Assembly (NCBI GenBank): GCA_963970005.1
Contig: CAXAMN010027506.1
Coordinates: forward strand, 186,001-250,000
From: Durusdinium trenchii
Lineage: Eukaryota; Sar; Dinophyceae; Suessiales; Symbiodiniaceae
Direction of reading: 5' to 3'
Length of the DNA: 64,000 bases
The notes under the pieces are model-generated. The model ran no database searches and was not told where the DNA came from. It worked only from the letters and a program-made list of their open reading frames with translations. The position numbers and the translations under genes were made by a program. Shown here piece by piece: positions 12,527 through 21,599 of this stretch (its first letter is position 1; every line of letters starts with the position of its first letter).

Positions 12527-13657
12527 TGTATGTATACATAGACTTGCTCCAAAGAGCGAGAAACTCCACGTGGGGCGGCAGATACTCCGACTCATTCTCC
12601 GAGGGGTGTCACTGGACATGCTCCAACTCTGCTTGGCGAAGCGAAGGTTCCAATCGGTGAGCCGGGTGTTTTTGCTCTTTTCGCTCAGCGGGTATGAACA
12701 AGTATTGAGACCCTGAAAACCGATCTGCACCAGCATGCTGAGGCTCCCAGCCCTTCGGAAGGTTTTCTCTTTAGGCTGGTCTGCCAAAACAGGGCCAACG
12801 AAAGATTGCCTTTGTATGTTTGACCGCTTGTCATTGACCATTTGACACTAACAAAGGGCATTTGTCTCGCCGCCTAGCATGCATGAATCAGAGAAGAAAT
12901 GCACAATTACAGCAATACAGCAACTAACATTCAGATTCTGTATGAACTTGTTGGCTTTAGGACTGCTTCAACCATCAGTAGGCGCCCGAATACAAGTTGG
13001 CCGCTTTTATTGCAGCCCTGACAGCCGCCTCCGGACTCATCAACATAGACCTAGACATTTCAACGAAATCGTTTTCCGTGGCAAGGCATCTGTCATTGCA
13101 GGTTGGCTATCTTCATAAATTATTACAGTAGATCTAAAACGTTGACATGAAGCAGCAGAAAACAAACCATATAAGAAGAAAACATGCTGGACTGAAGCAG
13201 CAGCTGACGTTTTGCTCAAGGCCCAAGCAAGCTCAACTGAACATCGGCGTCCGGCCACAGCACTGAGGGGTTCTTGCTCCTTGCGATGGACCAGCTCCTT
13301 GCCGCTGAGCACAAGAGCTTTCTTGAACCAAGGCATCTGGAGGATGTGATTCCAAAATTCCTTTTCCTTCACCAAGCCAACCACCTTACCCCACATCACG
13401 ACGACCTCTTTGACTCACCGCTTCGTCCGGCTCCTGGAGCCGGTCACTGCGCAGGTGCCGTGTCCGGACGCCCAGCACGAAGCTCACGGCGTCCATCAAG
13501 TTGGACTTCCCGGCGCCATTGGGGCCTGGGCAGCCAACGGCAGCCGGAAGCGTCGGGCATCAGGACATGTCAGGGACGGTCAGGCCCCGTTTTTTTGGTG
13601 GCTGGCTCGGGTGTGAGATCCGCACCCCGGAAGGTTGTTGAGCTTGATTTGGGCCAT
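1..13657 (-). CDS. SMC1: SMC1-like cohesin ATPase gene, intron-rich, partial (runs off left edge)
   Basis: SMC1 is the ATPase arm of the cohesin ring, which holds sister chromatids together in the nucleus. Reading the minus strand from ATG 13657 (MAQIKLNNL), I find in the order expected for SMC1: a Walker A exon ([12 protein letters not shown]), a motif resembling SEYKINNKVV, an exon ending [10 protein letters not shown] (a stretch diagnostic of SMC1), the following DVEAAAQRQ and [10 protein letters not shown] exons, a long series of coiled-coil exons, a hinge exon with [14 protein letters not shown], then coiled coil again. The C-terminal ATPase half lies beyond position 1. Exons are about 45-120 bp, separated by introns of 60 bp to over 1 kb that hold microsatellites and tandem repeats. 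Only exons listed separately have junctions I could place; others between 1.7 and 13.4 kb are surely missing, including the segment completing the N-terminal ATP-binding fold. SMC3 is less likely because of the [10 protein letters not shown] stretch. Confidence 0.85.
407..475 (-). CDS. SMC1: SMC1 post-hinge coiled-coil exon
   Basis: A 69-bp exon ([20 protein letters not shown] followed by ALQ) between acceptor TTGTCCAG and donor GTCTGCC. It is the last exon I can support before the window edge. Confidence 0.6.
740..822 (-). CDS. SMC1: SMC1 post-hinge exon
   Basis: The minus strand reads [20 protein letters not shown] followed by GRLEA, starting after GCGTAG. It fits the start of the returning coiled coil. 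A further in-frame stretch ([10 protein letters not shown]) at about 680-715 may be the next exon. Confidence 0.5.
1063..1111 (-). CDS. SMC1: SMC1 hinge exon [14 protein letters not shown]
   Basis: A 49-bp exon between acceptor CACGCAG and donor [22 protein letters not shown] matches the end of the SMC1 hinge (VVTLDG.LI.KSG), where the two half-hinges dimerise with the partner SMC. The usual GG after the SG is not visible and may be in the next exon. Confidence 0.7.
1560..1680 (-). CDS. SMC1: SMC1 hinge exon (first part)
   Basis: The minus strand reads [19 protein letters not shown], which resembles the hinge segment ALVCDTVEDARRIAF that precedes the VVTLDG block. Ends are approximate. Confidence 0.5.
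3596..3705. repeat. Tandem repeat, about 41-bp unit
   Basis: Two and a half copies of a unit containing GGACGCTACTAGGGGCTCC and ending CTACTAGGAGCAA, inside an SMC1 intron. The same unit recurs at 6535-6780 and, degenerate, at 8230-8250 and 13975-14050. Confidence 0.85.
4532..4605 (-). CDS. SMC1: SMC1 coiled-coil exon
   Basis: After acceptor CTACAAG the frame reads [20 protein letters not shown] followed by VASRR, a coiled-coil segment. Confidence 0.6.
4923..4975 (-). CDS. SMC1: SMC1 coiled-coil exon
   Basis: The minus strand reads [18 protein letters not shown]. This is a coiled-coil segment, and its ends are approximate. Confidence 0.55.
6010..6130 (-). CDS. SMC1: SMC1 coiled-coil exon
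   Basis: The minus strand reads [20 protein letters not shown] followed by [13 protein letters not shown]. The long basic/acidic heptad pattern fits the SMC arm. Ends are approximate. Confidence 0.6.
6535..6780. repeat. Tandem repeat array, about 37-41-bp units, six or so copies
   Basis: Degenerate repeats of GCTACTAGGGGCTCCTGGC alternating with ACTACTAGGAACAAG, in another SMC1 intron and related to the 3.6-kb array. No coding potential is seen. Confidence 0.85.
6823..6884 (-). CDS. SMC1: SMC1 coiled-coil exon
   Basis: The minus strand reads [20 protein letters not shown] between acceptor TTTCAAG and donor GTTCCG. Confidence 0.55.
7153..7197 (-). CDS. SMC1: SMC1 coiled-coil micro-exon
   Basis: A 45-bp exon ([15 protein letters not shown]) flanked by acceptor GCGTGAG and donor GTGCCAG. 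It is in the right place and of the right character, but too short for independent proof. Confidence 0.5.
7381..7445 (-). CDS. SMC1: SMC1 coiled-coil exon
   Basis: A 65-bp exon reading [20 protein letters not shown] followed by ER, after acceptor CTCTGAG and before a GCTCCT donor. It shows a clear leucine/valine heptad pattern. Confidence 0.65.
7987..8043 (-). CDS. SMC1: SMC1 coiled-coil exon
   Basis: A 57-bp exon ([19 protein letters not shown]) after acceptor TTCGGCAG. The apparent donor is GCTGGC, again GC-type. Confidence 0.65.
8170..8208 (-). CDS. SMC1: SMC1 coiled-coil micro-exon
   Basis: A 39-bp exon ([13 protein letters not shown]) between acceptor AATCCAG and donor GTGTGG. The helix pattern and clean junctions support it, although its size makes any single call uncertain. 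Confidence 0.6.
9036..9105 (-). CDS. SMC1: SMC1 coiled-coil exon
   Basis: The minus strand reads [20 protein letters not shown], a highly charged coiled-coil segment. Ends are approximate. Confidence 0.6.
9310..9366 (-). CDS. SMC1: SMC1 coiled-coil exon
   Basis: The minus strand reads [20 protein letters not shown], a heptad-rich charged helix in the stretch where SMC1's first coiled coil is expected. Ends are approximate. Confidence 0.6.
10870..10927. repeat. TA/CATA-rich microsatellite
   Basis: Simple sequence made of ATACATAC and TATATATA units within an SMC1 intron. Confidence 0.8.
11458..11511 (-). CDS. SMC1: SMC1 exon [17 protein letters not shown]
   Basis: A 54-bp exon after acceptor GATCGCAG. 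It matches the SMC1 segment ISRSGELAQEYDKRK, the start of the N-terminal coiled-coil arm. The apparent donor is GCAGGG, a GC-type site of the kind known in dinoflagellates. Confidence 0.8.
11599..11655 (-). CDS. SMC1: SMC1 exon [19 protein letters not shown]
   Basis: A 57-bp exon between an acceptor ending CTCCGAG and a donor GTGGGG. It corresponds to the SMC1 segment that follows LVFQG (AVESIA...ALFEEIS) and leads into the first coiled coil. Confidence 0.85.
11725..11800 (-). CDS. SMC1: SMC1 exon with [10 protein letters not shown]
   Basis: The exon encodes [20 protein letters not shown] and ends CAAG before GTGTCGG. The [10 protein letters not shown] block is among the most conserved parts of SMC1 and distinguishes it from SMC2-4. 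The next exon resumes in phase with G-DVEAAAQ. Confidence 0.85.
12010..12112 (-). CDS. SMC1: SMC1 N-terminal ATPase-lobe exon
   Basis: The minus strand reads [19 protein letters not shown], matching the SMC1 segment SEYKINNKVVQLHEY just before [10 protein letters not shown]. Boundaries are approximate because I could not choose between possible splice sites. Confidence 0.7.
12484..12540. repeat. (TA)n(TATG)n microsatellite
   Basis: Six or more TA units followed by about nine TATG units, in an intron. Apparent ORFs across it are low-complexity artefacts. Confidence 0.95.
13255..13304 (-). CDS. SMC1: Possible SMC1 exon after Walker A
   Basis: After an acceptor (GTGCTCAG) the frame reads [10 protein letters not shown], which fits the position of the SMC1 stretch LKDLIY plus charged residues. 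The donor end could not be fixed, so the low coordinate is approximate. This is an assignment by order and weak similarity only. Confidence 0.4.
13419..13525 (-). CDS. SMC1: SMC1 Walker A exon
   Basis: The exon encodes [20 protein letters not shown] followed by [16 protein letters not shown], nearly identical to the P-loop region of eukaryotic SMC1. It follows CTGCCCAG (acceptor) and ends at GTGAGT, a textbook donor. The P-loop Lys binds ATP phosphate. An upstream start exon (MAQIKLNN) lies at about 13625-13657, but the residues that normally join it to this exon were not found. Confidence 0.9.
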
Positions 13658-14281
13658 CAACTGTAAAAGGGTACATCAAGTCTGGCCTACCTTTGAGGGT
13701 GCACCGTGAGCTGCGCAGGCGTCTAGCTTATGCGAAACGCAAACAACAAACTTGTGATGACTGCCCTTCCCAAGTCCAAGAAATAAAGAACACTCACCTG
13801 GAGCTTGCAGTGCGTCCAGAGCGGGTAATTGTCCTCAGAGTTCTTTCGCCCTGAGCCTCCAGACCCACCACACAGGTGAACTTCTTGAAGGGACCCACAG
13901 AGACTTGCCTGGACCGAGGCTTCGAATGCACCGGGCATCCAACATGCTGTAGTTGGTTAGCTGAGTTGCAACTAGTGACAAGTGCATCGCTACAAGTAAC
14001 AAGGGCATTACTACCCCTAACAAGAAGCTACTAGTAACAAGTTCTTGCTAGTAGAAGCGCAAAACGCAAGTGATGAAATTGGAAGTACTGGGATAAGCAA
14101 GGCCAGTGGACTTCAGATCGTAAAGCTTCGACTCATGGTGTTCATTCTCACTGACATGTTATATATAATATCTAGTTTATGCTAATGGGCTTAAAACCGC
14201 GCGTGTAGTGAAGCTGATTTTTCATACAGTCCTTTTGGGGAGCAAGAACACACACAAACACACGAATTGGAATATGGAAGA

Positions 14282-14330
14282 TGGGGGCAGGGGGGGTTCG
14301 GGGGGTTTGGGTGGGGGGCTAGTGATGTTC
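14282..14330 (+). other. G-run cluster, possible quadruplex
   Basis: At least five runs of three to seven G within 50 bases (GGGGG, GGGGGGG, GGGGGG, GGG, GGGGGG). It could fold into a G-quadruplex. No role is implied. Confidence 0.5.
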
Positions 14331-14454
14331 ATGTTGTGCGCATTTGTATTAGGAAGCGGTTGGGTGGGGGGCTAAACACGTTGCATGTTCAGTGCATCAT
14401 AGTGCATACGAAGATAAAGCCGGGTCTCCCTGACTGAACCGTTGTAGTCTAGCT

Positions 14455-14796
14455 TTGTGGTGTGTTCGTTCCACATTTATCGTCTACCTCGGACGCGACC
14501 GTAGCTATGCCGATCGTTCAGACTATGGTCTGCGCCACGAATCTTGCAATCACTCCAAAGGAGTGTTTTGTGTAAAGAAAAGGTTGCGGTCAGGAGAGCT
14601 GCTCATCCACACCGGTGCCATTGATGGTATGTGGCGTTTGTGTAAGGAGTCGGTCCCCACTAGCTTGCGTTCACGTGACGGTGACGATATAAACCCAAAC
14701 ATCATGAAGTTCATTCGACAGTGGCAATGGCGCTGGCACCAGAATAAAGACGATCTTCTGACGAAGCTGGGTCAGAAGTTGTCCAACAGACTTTGA
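14455..14796 (+). pseudogene. Merlin/IS1016-like (DDE_Tnp_IS1595/ISXO2) transposase fragment
   Basis: A 114-codon open stretch whose sequence follows the C-terminal half of ISXO2-type transposases: YGLRHESCNHSKGVF resembles the conserved H-E-x-V-N-H-S block, then HTGAIDGMWRLCKESVP resembles H-T-x-x-I-E-G-x-W-x-x-x-K, where the catalytic acid would be the D of IDG (E in most relatives), then a FIRQWQWRWHQNKD tail. The stretch opens at TTG rather than ATG and the N-terminal catalytic half is missing, so it is a fragment or the last exon of a decayed copy. No terminal inverted repeats were found. It is independent of the neighbouring genes. The family call rests on motif order alone. Confidence 0.55.
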
Positions 14797-14799
14797 TCT

Positions 14800-16270
14800 G
14801 ATGATGATGCTGGAGGATGAAAAAGCGCGCGTTCTTTTCGCACGAAACCACAGTCTCGTAGCATTTCGATGTCAAAATCGCTACGATTTTTTAGTTGTTT
14901 TCATGTACTGAATGCTGCGACAAACCTTTCCTATCAATGCAAAACACAGTCACACACCGGACATTCGTCATCATTGAGCACCTCAGCCTTTGAAGAATGT
15001 GTTCAACCGCATGCGCGGAAACGAGCCCGGCGGGTAGTTTATGTATATCATAGAGAGAGAGAGAGATGCAAAGTCCCAAATATCACTTGTACCAATCGAA
15101 AAGGATCCCTTGCACATGGGTTGTCTTCATTTGCTAGCTAGCATGAAACATCCCTTGCACACCTGGTCCGACGAAGTCCGACGAAGATCGACACCCAGGT
15201 CGGCACCCTTCATATGATTTGAAGTTTTCAAGCACCACCTGCTTGACCTGAACAAGCGGGTGGATCATGTGTCTTGAACTGATTCAACAAGAGACAACAA
15301 ATCCGAGAGCACCAAAACTTTAACTTAGGGCTTCGAATGTTGACACTACACATTCAAAAGGCAGTACTTGAAAACAAATGTATTGAGCAGGAGCCCCAGG
15401 CCCTCTGTCTTAACTTCAATTAGGACTCTTTGTCTCACTACTCATCAGACAGTTTGCAGTTGGCAGTTGGCAAAACGATGAATTTAGAACTTGGCCATAC
15501 TCCTTAAATAGCCAAGTCTGCAAGCAAGGTTTTCATGTCTGAGCTTGGCACACCATGATGCCCACCCTGTCAAAGGTGTGACAACACAAAGAATCGCCTT
15601 GACTGGTCCCCTCAATCAGTTGGGAATCGTCTTACTATGTAAAGCCTATATATATATATATGTGTATGAAGGATTGAGAAGATGCAGGGATCAACAGAAC
15701 TTGTCCGCCCACCCATCAATGTCCAGCCCTGAGTCTTTTTGACCAATATACGGTAGCATGTTGGTGGATTTGTCTGCCAAATTGTCTCTATATCCAACCT
15801 GCAAATCAAACTAACAAGCCAATGAGACCCGATCACATGAACCAAGACGGGATGAATTCGCTAGCGAATAGACTCCAGGGAACGTCTTCTTCAAAACTGA
15901 CATGAACTGCGAAGAATTAGGAAATTCCACGTGAACCCGCAGGACCCATTGTGGCTCGCCCAAGCTGTTTTGGCACCAAGCGAGTTCACCGAATCTTTGG
16001 ACTTGCTTTCGCACTGCGAGTGCACCGTGCCAAGCTAGCCAGAGCACGTTAATGTCCATAGCTGCAGCATTCCATGGAGGTTCCATCTCCCATGTGAGAT
16101 ATAGCAAGACCATTTGTCAATCTAGCCTTGAAAGCTTGGAGTGGTCCACAACTTGTAGGGCAACCTGGCCCCGTCACGCGTCCTCGACATGTCCTGAATT
16201 TGTCCAATTGGGCCAGTTGGGAAGAACTGAGCGACTCCAAGTGAGAATGCCTCTGTGCGACTGCATTCCT
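14800..16270. other. Unassigned intergenic DNA
   Basis: Contains an (AG)n run near 15050-15065 and a (TA)n run at 15645-15662. The open stretch at 15811-16113 (minus) has a protein-like composition, but I recognise nothing and no splice sites support it. Confidence 0.5.
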
Positions 16271-16280
16271 CGGATTGTGC

Positions 16281-17250
16281 TTAAAGGATCCATCGGAAGA
16301 TGTAGAGATAAATCTCATCATCGGGATCCCCCAGCTCCTGATGTTGCACTTCCATCTGTGCCTCTTCTGCCCATCCAATGAAATTGCTGATTCCTTCCCA
16401 ATCTTCTCGGAACTCAAACGCAAGCACAAGCCTGGCCTCCGGAGATCGCGCTAGCAAGGCGTAGCAGCTGCTGAACAGTTTATCCAAGTCCTCACAACCC
16501 AAAAATAGAAAAAAAAAACATTGATTCAAAAATAAAGACCGTGGCAAGGACAAGAATTGAGAAATGTGCTCAAAAGGAGTCAAATTTCGAAGGAGGAGAG
16601 GATGATGTCACTGCCAACGATGAGCTCGAACTGCCCATGCTCTTTGAGTATGGCACTTTCGTCCGATTTGGAGCCCCAGTCCAGTTGACAAACCTCTACG
16701 TTCACAGAGTCCGCTGCCAAGAGTTCCTGGATGAGGAAACAAATGCTTCTGAGTCTCGAACGAAGAAGAACTGTATAAAGTCTAGGTAGATTAAAGTTTA
16801 CAAAAATTAGTTTCATCATCTGGGACGTCACCACATCAATCAAACTGAGCACTTGTCGAATTTGTCTCCTGGTTTCGCTTCAGCAAGGGCACGGCCACAC
16901 CACAGTCCGTGAGCACCACTTTTGCACCCAAGGCCGCGCAGGCTGCACCTGAGAACCGTCCAAAACGCCCACGACGTTGTGCAACTGTTTGCAATTCGCG
17001 AAATCAACAGGTTCGAGGCATAGCAAACACCATGTTTTCGTGCCACCAAGGCTCCCACCAAGCCCAAGCCAGCACCCACTTCGAGCACCGAAAGCGCTGC
17101 CCAAGGCCTTCCACCCGGCGCCCCAGGTCTTCCGTCGTCGCCATCGCAAAGGTAGGTCGCCAGCTTCGTGGCCGCAGGCCACAGCACCGACGAAGTGCCC
17201 TGCACGAAGCTCTCCGACGTGGCACCTCTTAGGACGGCGCGAAACACCGC
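16281..17250 (-). CDS. METTL21-type (Methyltransf_16) protein methyltransferase, four exons
   Basis: Members of this family transfer a methyl group from S-adenosylmethionine to lysine on proteins such as elongation factors and chaperones. The minus strand shows the family's landmarks in order: VLWPAATKLATYL (substrate-side WPA block), VLEVGAGLGLVGA (motif I, SAM-binding glycines), GAKVVLTDCGVAVPLLKRN (motif II with the acidic residue), VEVCQLDWGS then FELIVGSDIIL (the LDW and GSD blocks), and the C-terminal helix LDKLFSSCYALLARSPEARL to FRWIL and a TAA stop. Exons are about 17031-17250, 16869-16948, about 16600-16726 and 16281-16490. The start codon is unresolved: the open frame runs upstream of 17245 without a clear ATG. 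The specific substrate cannot be told from this sequence. Confidence 0.8.
16869..16948 (-). CDS. METTL21-like exon 2 with apparent GA donor
   Basis: The 80-bp exon reads ACAALGAKVVLTDCGVAVPL followed by LKRNQ. It starts after TTCTCAG and ends CCAG before GAGACA. The next exon also starts after CCAG with GA, so the junction lies within a repeated CCAGGA, a pattern described for dinoflagellate introns. The donor therefore looks like GA rather than GT. Confidence 0.6.
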
Positions 17251-17339
17251 ACGAGCGAGGAGAGGAGAGAGGACGTGGTGCCAAGAAGAGCCTTGACCAC
17301 ACGTTTGGAGGGAGTTTCTTCACGCGAGTGAACAGCGAT

Positions 17340-20300
17340 CCTTTAAATAGCGTGAGGATGCGTGAGGCGTGCTTTCATGTAGCCCTTAGCGCTTCCAACT
17401 GACTTTTTGCCTCCTGCGCCTAATGCTGCATGCTAATAAGAAGAGTTTCTTAACCAAGCATTTGTGTCACGCATGTTCCCTTGGGGCTTGTTGTTCTTGT
17501 TGTTCTTCTTGCTTCTGCTCTTGCACTTACTTTCTTCTTGTTCGCCTTCTTCTTGGTGGATGCAGTCGTTGGTGTTGTGGAGGCATGTCGATGGAATGTC
17601 CTGACTGGCCTTCACTGATGTCTCCCTTGGTGTTAGGGATCACGGCTTGCGGACGGCTGGAAAAAAGAACGAGCGCCTCCCACAAAATGCCCTTATTTTG
17701 CTGAGAGAGTGGCGTGGGAGATGAATTGAATCAACTTCAAGTGAGCAAATGGAATAGTACTATACTTAGGAAGCGAGGAACAATCACTTGGGAAATGCCA
17801 CAAGAGTCACGTCCCTTCCCAGGACGAAGCGAACAAATCTAGGACAACCAAATGAGCCCTGTTGTGCACAAGAACCCTCTTAGATAGTGCTTGCTGCCAA
17901 GCTCTTTGCCACTCAGCAAAGCACGCAGCGCAGTCGGAGCTAGAGACATCTTTTATATTGTGTCCCTTCAACCTGCATCTTCGCTCAAGTCCCAAGCACT
18001 CAATCAAAGACCGTAGACACAAAAGGTGAAACCCATGTGTGTGTATATATATATATGTATGTATGTATTGTATATATACATTGATTTAAAAACAAACAAA
18101 CAAAAACAAGCAACTGATTCTCGTTTCTCCTACTTGCTTCATAGTTGCAGGTCTACGTGTCCTTCACCTTCACAGCTTGGGTAGACTGGTCTACGGAGTC
18201 TACGGTCTACATTTGTGAAAATTGGTGCCCACGAGGAGCATGGGTGTCTCAGGGAGGTTGATGCAACCACCTCTCTGCTCCCACCTCTCTGCTCCAAGCG
18301 CAAAGGGCGTTGAAAGGAAGCATGGTGAAATTCAATCAGTGGGGCACGCTGGTCACATCCGTGAATCTCCTGGACGCGTGCGCTTGACCAAGTGCTTGGA
18401 GAATGCCTGTTGCAATGAGAAAAACCGTAAGTTTGATCACAAAAAAAACACTGCCAGTCAGATGCAAAGCGACTTTGGCCGTGCACCCAGGACCATCAGC
18501 AACTTCCATTGCCGGACAGTGATGGACTTGGATGAACGGCGATGCGTCTCAATCGGAAGAACGCTTCAGCACTCGACAAATGATCATCACTGTTTCCTTG
18601 TTCCTGCTGTCTTTTTTGGACCTTTACTGAAATGAAAGTATTGCATTGGCATCATAATGCAAAATTCTCTGGCAAATGGACATTGGCGGTTGGCACCCAT
18701 GAAAAATCGTGCATCCGAAATTGGCAAAAAAAAATGTGTCACTAGCTAATTGCTGTGATGATCGCAAATGATTGCAAAAAAAGTGGCGGGTGGCATGGCC
18801 AAGGTTGCGTTTGTCCGACCAAACAAAACCGCAAATCAAACCAAACGTCGCACCTTAGCCGCCTGACACTCGGCACTGCTCACCATGTTCGATTTATCAT
18901 GAGGGCAAAGTCCAAAATCAGTTCCAGCATCCTGCTGAAGTATTGCTGTTATTTTTGAAAACTGAAGTGCCGTCCTTCATGTTACGCCTGTTGGGTACGA
19001 AATCATCGTCATATTCGTTTTCACACCCTCGCTCCATGAGCATCAAAGCGCAATGCATCAACTGTCCATGTTACTTTTCCACTGCTTTGAGCAAAACGGC
19101 AGCGTACGGCAAGAACATGGCAAACAGCAAGTTTCAATCGGTTATTTTTACCTGCAAATTTACGGGTCTGACCTGCACGCGCTTCATCGGTGCTATTGTT
19201 TGAACAAGACATGGGATCAATGAAGTGTTCTCGGAATGCAGAAGGCCGATCCTTTACATCATTGATTGATTGGTTGATTTTTCAAAAACTAACATGCTAA
19301 GAACGGGAAACAATTTCCTCAAAACATGCCAGCCCACTTTGCAACACTCAAAATTGCGAATCTTTTCTGAATCGAAAAACGGCTGCGGGTAGGCCTCAGT
19401 GATGCATGTGATGCTGTACATAGTGACTTTGACTCACAAGGACAATGCTACACACTCTTTTTTGGTAGTGTGGGCGACCCAATTTGCGTCTTTGAGCTCA
19501 CCCCACCATTGCAGTCCATTTCCGTCCATTCAACTCTTATCTTTGCAGGCTTATTCACCTCTTTCAGGAACGGGGTTCCTAAAACGTACTTCTGCTGGAT
19601 CAACATCTGGGCTGTCCCTTCTGTACTCTGCTGTTTGAAGCAGCTGCTAATTTGTTTGTCAACTACATCTGCTAAGTCTTGTTGTCTTCATCCTAATAGA
19701 TTCCAATGTCTTGCACTCAGTTGCTCAATTTTCCTCTGGAATCTCCCACACATCTGTCTTGCCTGCATTCTACATACTTTGATCAGATTGTCATTTCTCT
19801 ATTTCCTGGTTTGAATGTTCTGTTCAATGATCCCTCATTTGCTGCCTCCAACATCACTCTATGTCCTTCACTTGCAAGGTTCCAAGTTCCTCCTTCTAAT
19901 CTCTGAGTAGGTTTGTCTGTCTGATGTCCATCGTCTTCACAATCTTTGTTTTTTTCTGTCATGTTGAGGTCTAGTGGGCAGATAATTGCCATCGCTTGTT
20001 CACGGCGCTTCTCTGAATGTTTGTATGGAAGATTTGTTGCGGACGTAGTGCAAGCACTTTCAGAGAGCAACATTCAGAGATCACAACGAAGCGACCAAGT
20101 CCGGACAAAGAAACCAAACGCTTGCCGAAACTTATTTTGTTTTGGGAGTGCCAGGTTGCATTTGAGGACGGCTACAAAGGCATTCTCGAAAGAGAAAGGC
20201 AACATCCACTGTCGATTCAGAGATGAAGGAATCCAATGACAAGGAAAAATTTTGGATCATAGCCGTGATCATCCCAATCAACATCGTTGGTTTCAGCAGT

Positions 20301-20530
20301 GATTTTTTTGTTGTGGAAGTCCCTCTCACTTTTCACTCGTCTCTTCATCACAAGTTGGCGTGCGCAGTTGGTGAAAGTCAACAAAACACGAGACTTTTTG
20401 TGATTGGCCTGCGGCAAATTTCAGATTCAAGTCGAACGTGCCATTTCATCATTTGAAAAGAAGAAAACTGAAGCTGGACAATCTGCACGGGAAAGCAAAC
20501 ATACATGTCATCCAGAGGGAGTTCCTGTTT
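17340..20530. other. Unassigned intergenic DNA
   Basis: No gene could be supported over about 3.2 kb. It holds TTCTTG-rich low complexity at 17480-17570 and a TATG microsatellite at about 18040-18080. A minus-strand stretch at 17807-18022 (CFAEWQRAWQQALSKR) could be an isolated exon but has no recognisable family. Confidence 0.4.
18036..18082. repeat. (TG)(TA)(TATG) microsatellite
   Basis: Short alternating TG, TA and TATG units without coding potential. Confidence 0.85.
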
Positions 20531-20536
20531 GCCGTA

Positions 20537-20745
20537 TTTTTTTCACGAGTACGGACGCCATGTGGTTGGTGGGGGAAAGCAACAAAACACAAACCAACCC
20601 ACCAAAACCAATGTGGCAGAGTTTCGCCTGTGCTAAGTGACAAAAGAGTGACTAACAGACTGTGTGGGCCCGAATTCGCCACAAAGGAGTTTGCTGTTTC
20701 AGGACTTGTGCTATTGTCCTTCAAGGTCAGGTTGCAAGCACATCA
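20537..20745 (-). mobile_element. 5'-truncated retroelement 3' tail, related to the 32-kb element end
   Basis: Read on the minus strand, the DNA ends ATGGCGTCCGTACTCGTG followed by seven A. This matches the end of the 31.4-kb element at 32056-32090, and the similarity continues patchily for about 200 bp (for example around CCTGTGCTA). It is therefore probably a truncated copy of the same or a closely related 3' end. Confidence 0.6.
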
Positions 20746-20945
20746 ACCTTGTTCAAGATCAAGGCAGCATGTGCGCAGCGCGAAGGTTGCTGATCCGCAG
20801 AAATCATCACGTTGCAATGCTTGGTAGGCCGCGCGGAAAACAGCATTTCAAAGGCACAACCACCACATGGCTGCAGACATTCTCTGGCATGCATAGCTCT
20901 GGTGAAACAGGTGAAACCTTCTCACCTGGGTGCCAATCGTCCACA

Positions 20946-20990
20946 TTTTTTTGCGAGTGGAGGCGCTGTGTGTGAAGTTACATGGGTGCC
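20946..20990 (-). mobile_element. Second related 3' tail with poly(A)
   Basis: The minus strand ends CACACAGCGCCTCCACTCGC followed by seven A, a diverged version of the same terminal sequence. Confidence 0.4.
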
Positions 20991-21068
20991 AGTCGTCCAC
21001 AGACCCACTGCCACGCGCCAACTTCCGGCCAAGAGCTGGCTCACAGCAGGTCGGCTCACAAACAGCCA

Positions 21069-21110
21069 TTTTTTTTGCACGAGTCGGCGCTGTGTGTGCA
21101 GGTTCTGCAC
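21069..21110 (-). mobile_element. Third related 3' tail with poly(A)
   Basis: The minus strand ends CAGCGCCGACTCGTGC followed by eight A, again related to the 32056 terminus. With the two preceding tails it makes a small graveyard of retroelement ends. Confidence 0.4.
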
Positions 21111-21159
21111 AAGTCACCCAGTTCGAGTCAAGAAGGAGTTGCTGTGCAGGTTGTATGCC

Positions 21160-21164
21160 AATCC
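21160..21164. repeat. Copia target-site duplication, left copy (AATCC)
   Basis: An identical pentamer lies at 31858-31862 directly outside the other LTR. Confidence 0.95.
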
Positions 21165-21590
21165 TGTGAAAACACGGAAGCGTGTGCGACCCTTTTGCGA
21201 ATCCCGCTCTTGAGCCAAACATAACAGTCGGTTTGACTGTATGTCTGTTCGTCCTTCTCTTCTCTGAAGAGGTCTGACTGGTCACAGTCGTCCAAAACAT
21301 ACTAAAAGTACAAGAAAGCATCTCCAAACACTCTCAAGCAAAGCTAGGCTATACACAGCTCATCTCAAGCACTACAGCTCTATACTTAGGGCTTCTCTAG
21401 ACATGCTCCTAGCCACTTCTGGTCACATTCATTCCACTTAGTCCTGCTAAGGTGGTCAAAGCAAACACACTCCAAGGAGGAAGATCCCTACTCAGCTCCA
21501 ACCCCAAGGACAGAGAACGAAAAAGTTCCACTACACAGAGGTACTAGGTGATCCACACACTGTACAGGCGTGCTACCCACACTTTTCACA
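21165..21590 (-). repeat. Copia 3' LTR (426 bp)
   Basis: Starts TGTGAAAACACGG and ends CACACTTTTCACA on the plus strand, with TGTGAAAA/TTTTCACA inverted ends. It differs from the other LTR by an extra 4 bp near 21430 (CATTCATTCCA against CATTCCA). Confidence 0.97.
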
Positions 21591-21599
21591 CCCCTTCTT
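21591..21599 (-). other. Copia polypurine tract
   Basis: The sense strand reads AAGAAGGGG immediately before the 3' LTR, the standard site for plus-strand priming. Confidence 0.85.
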
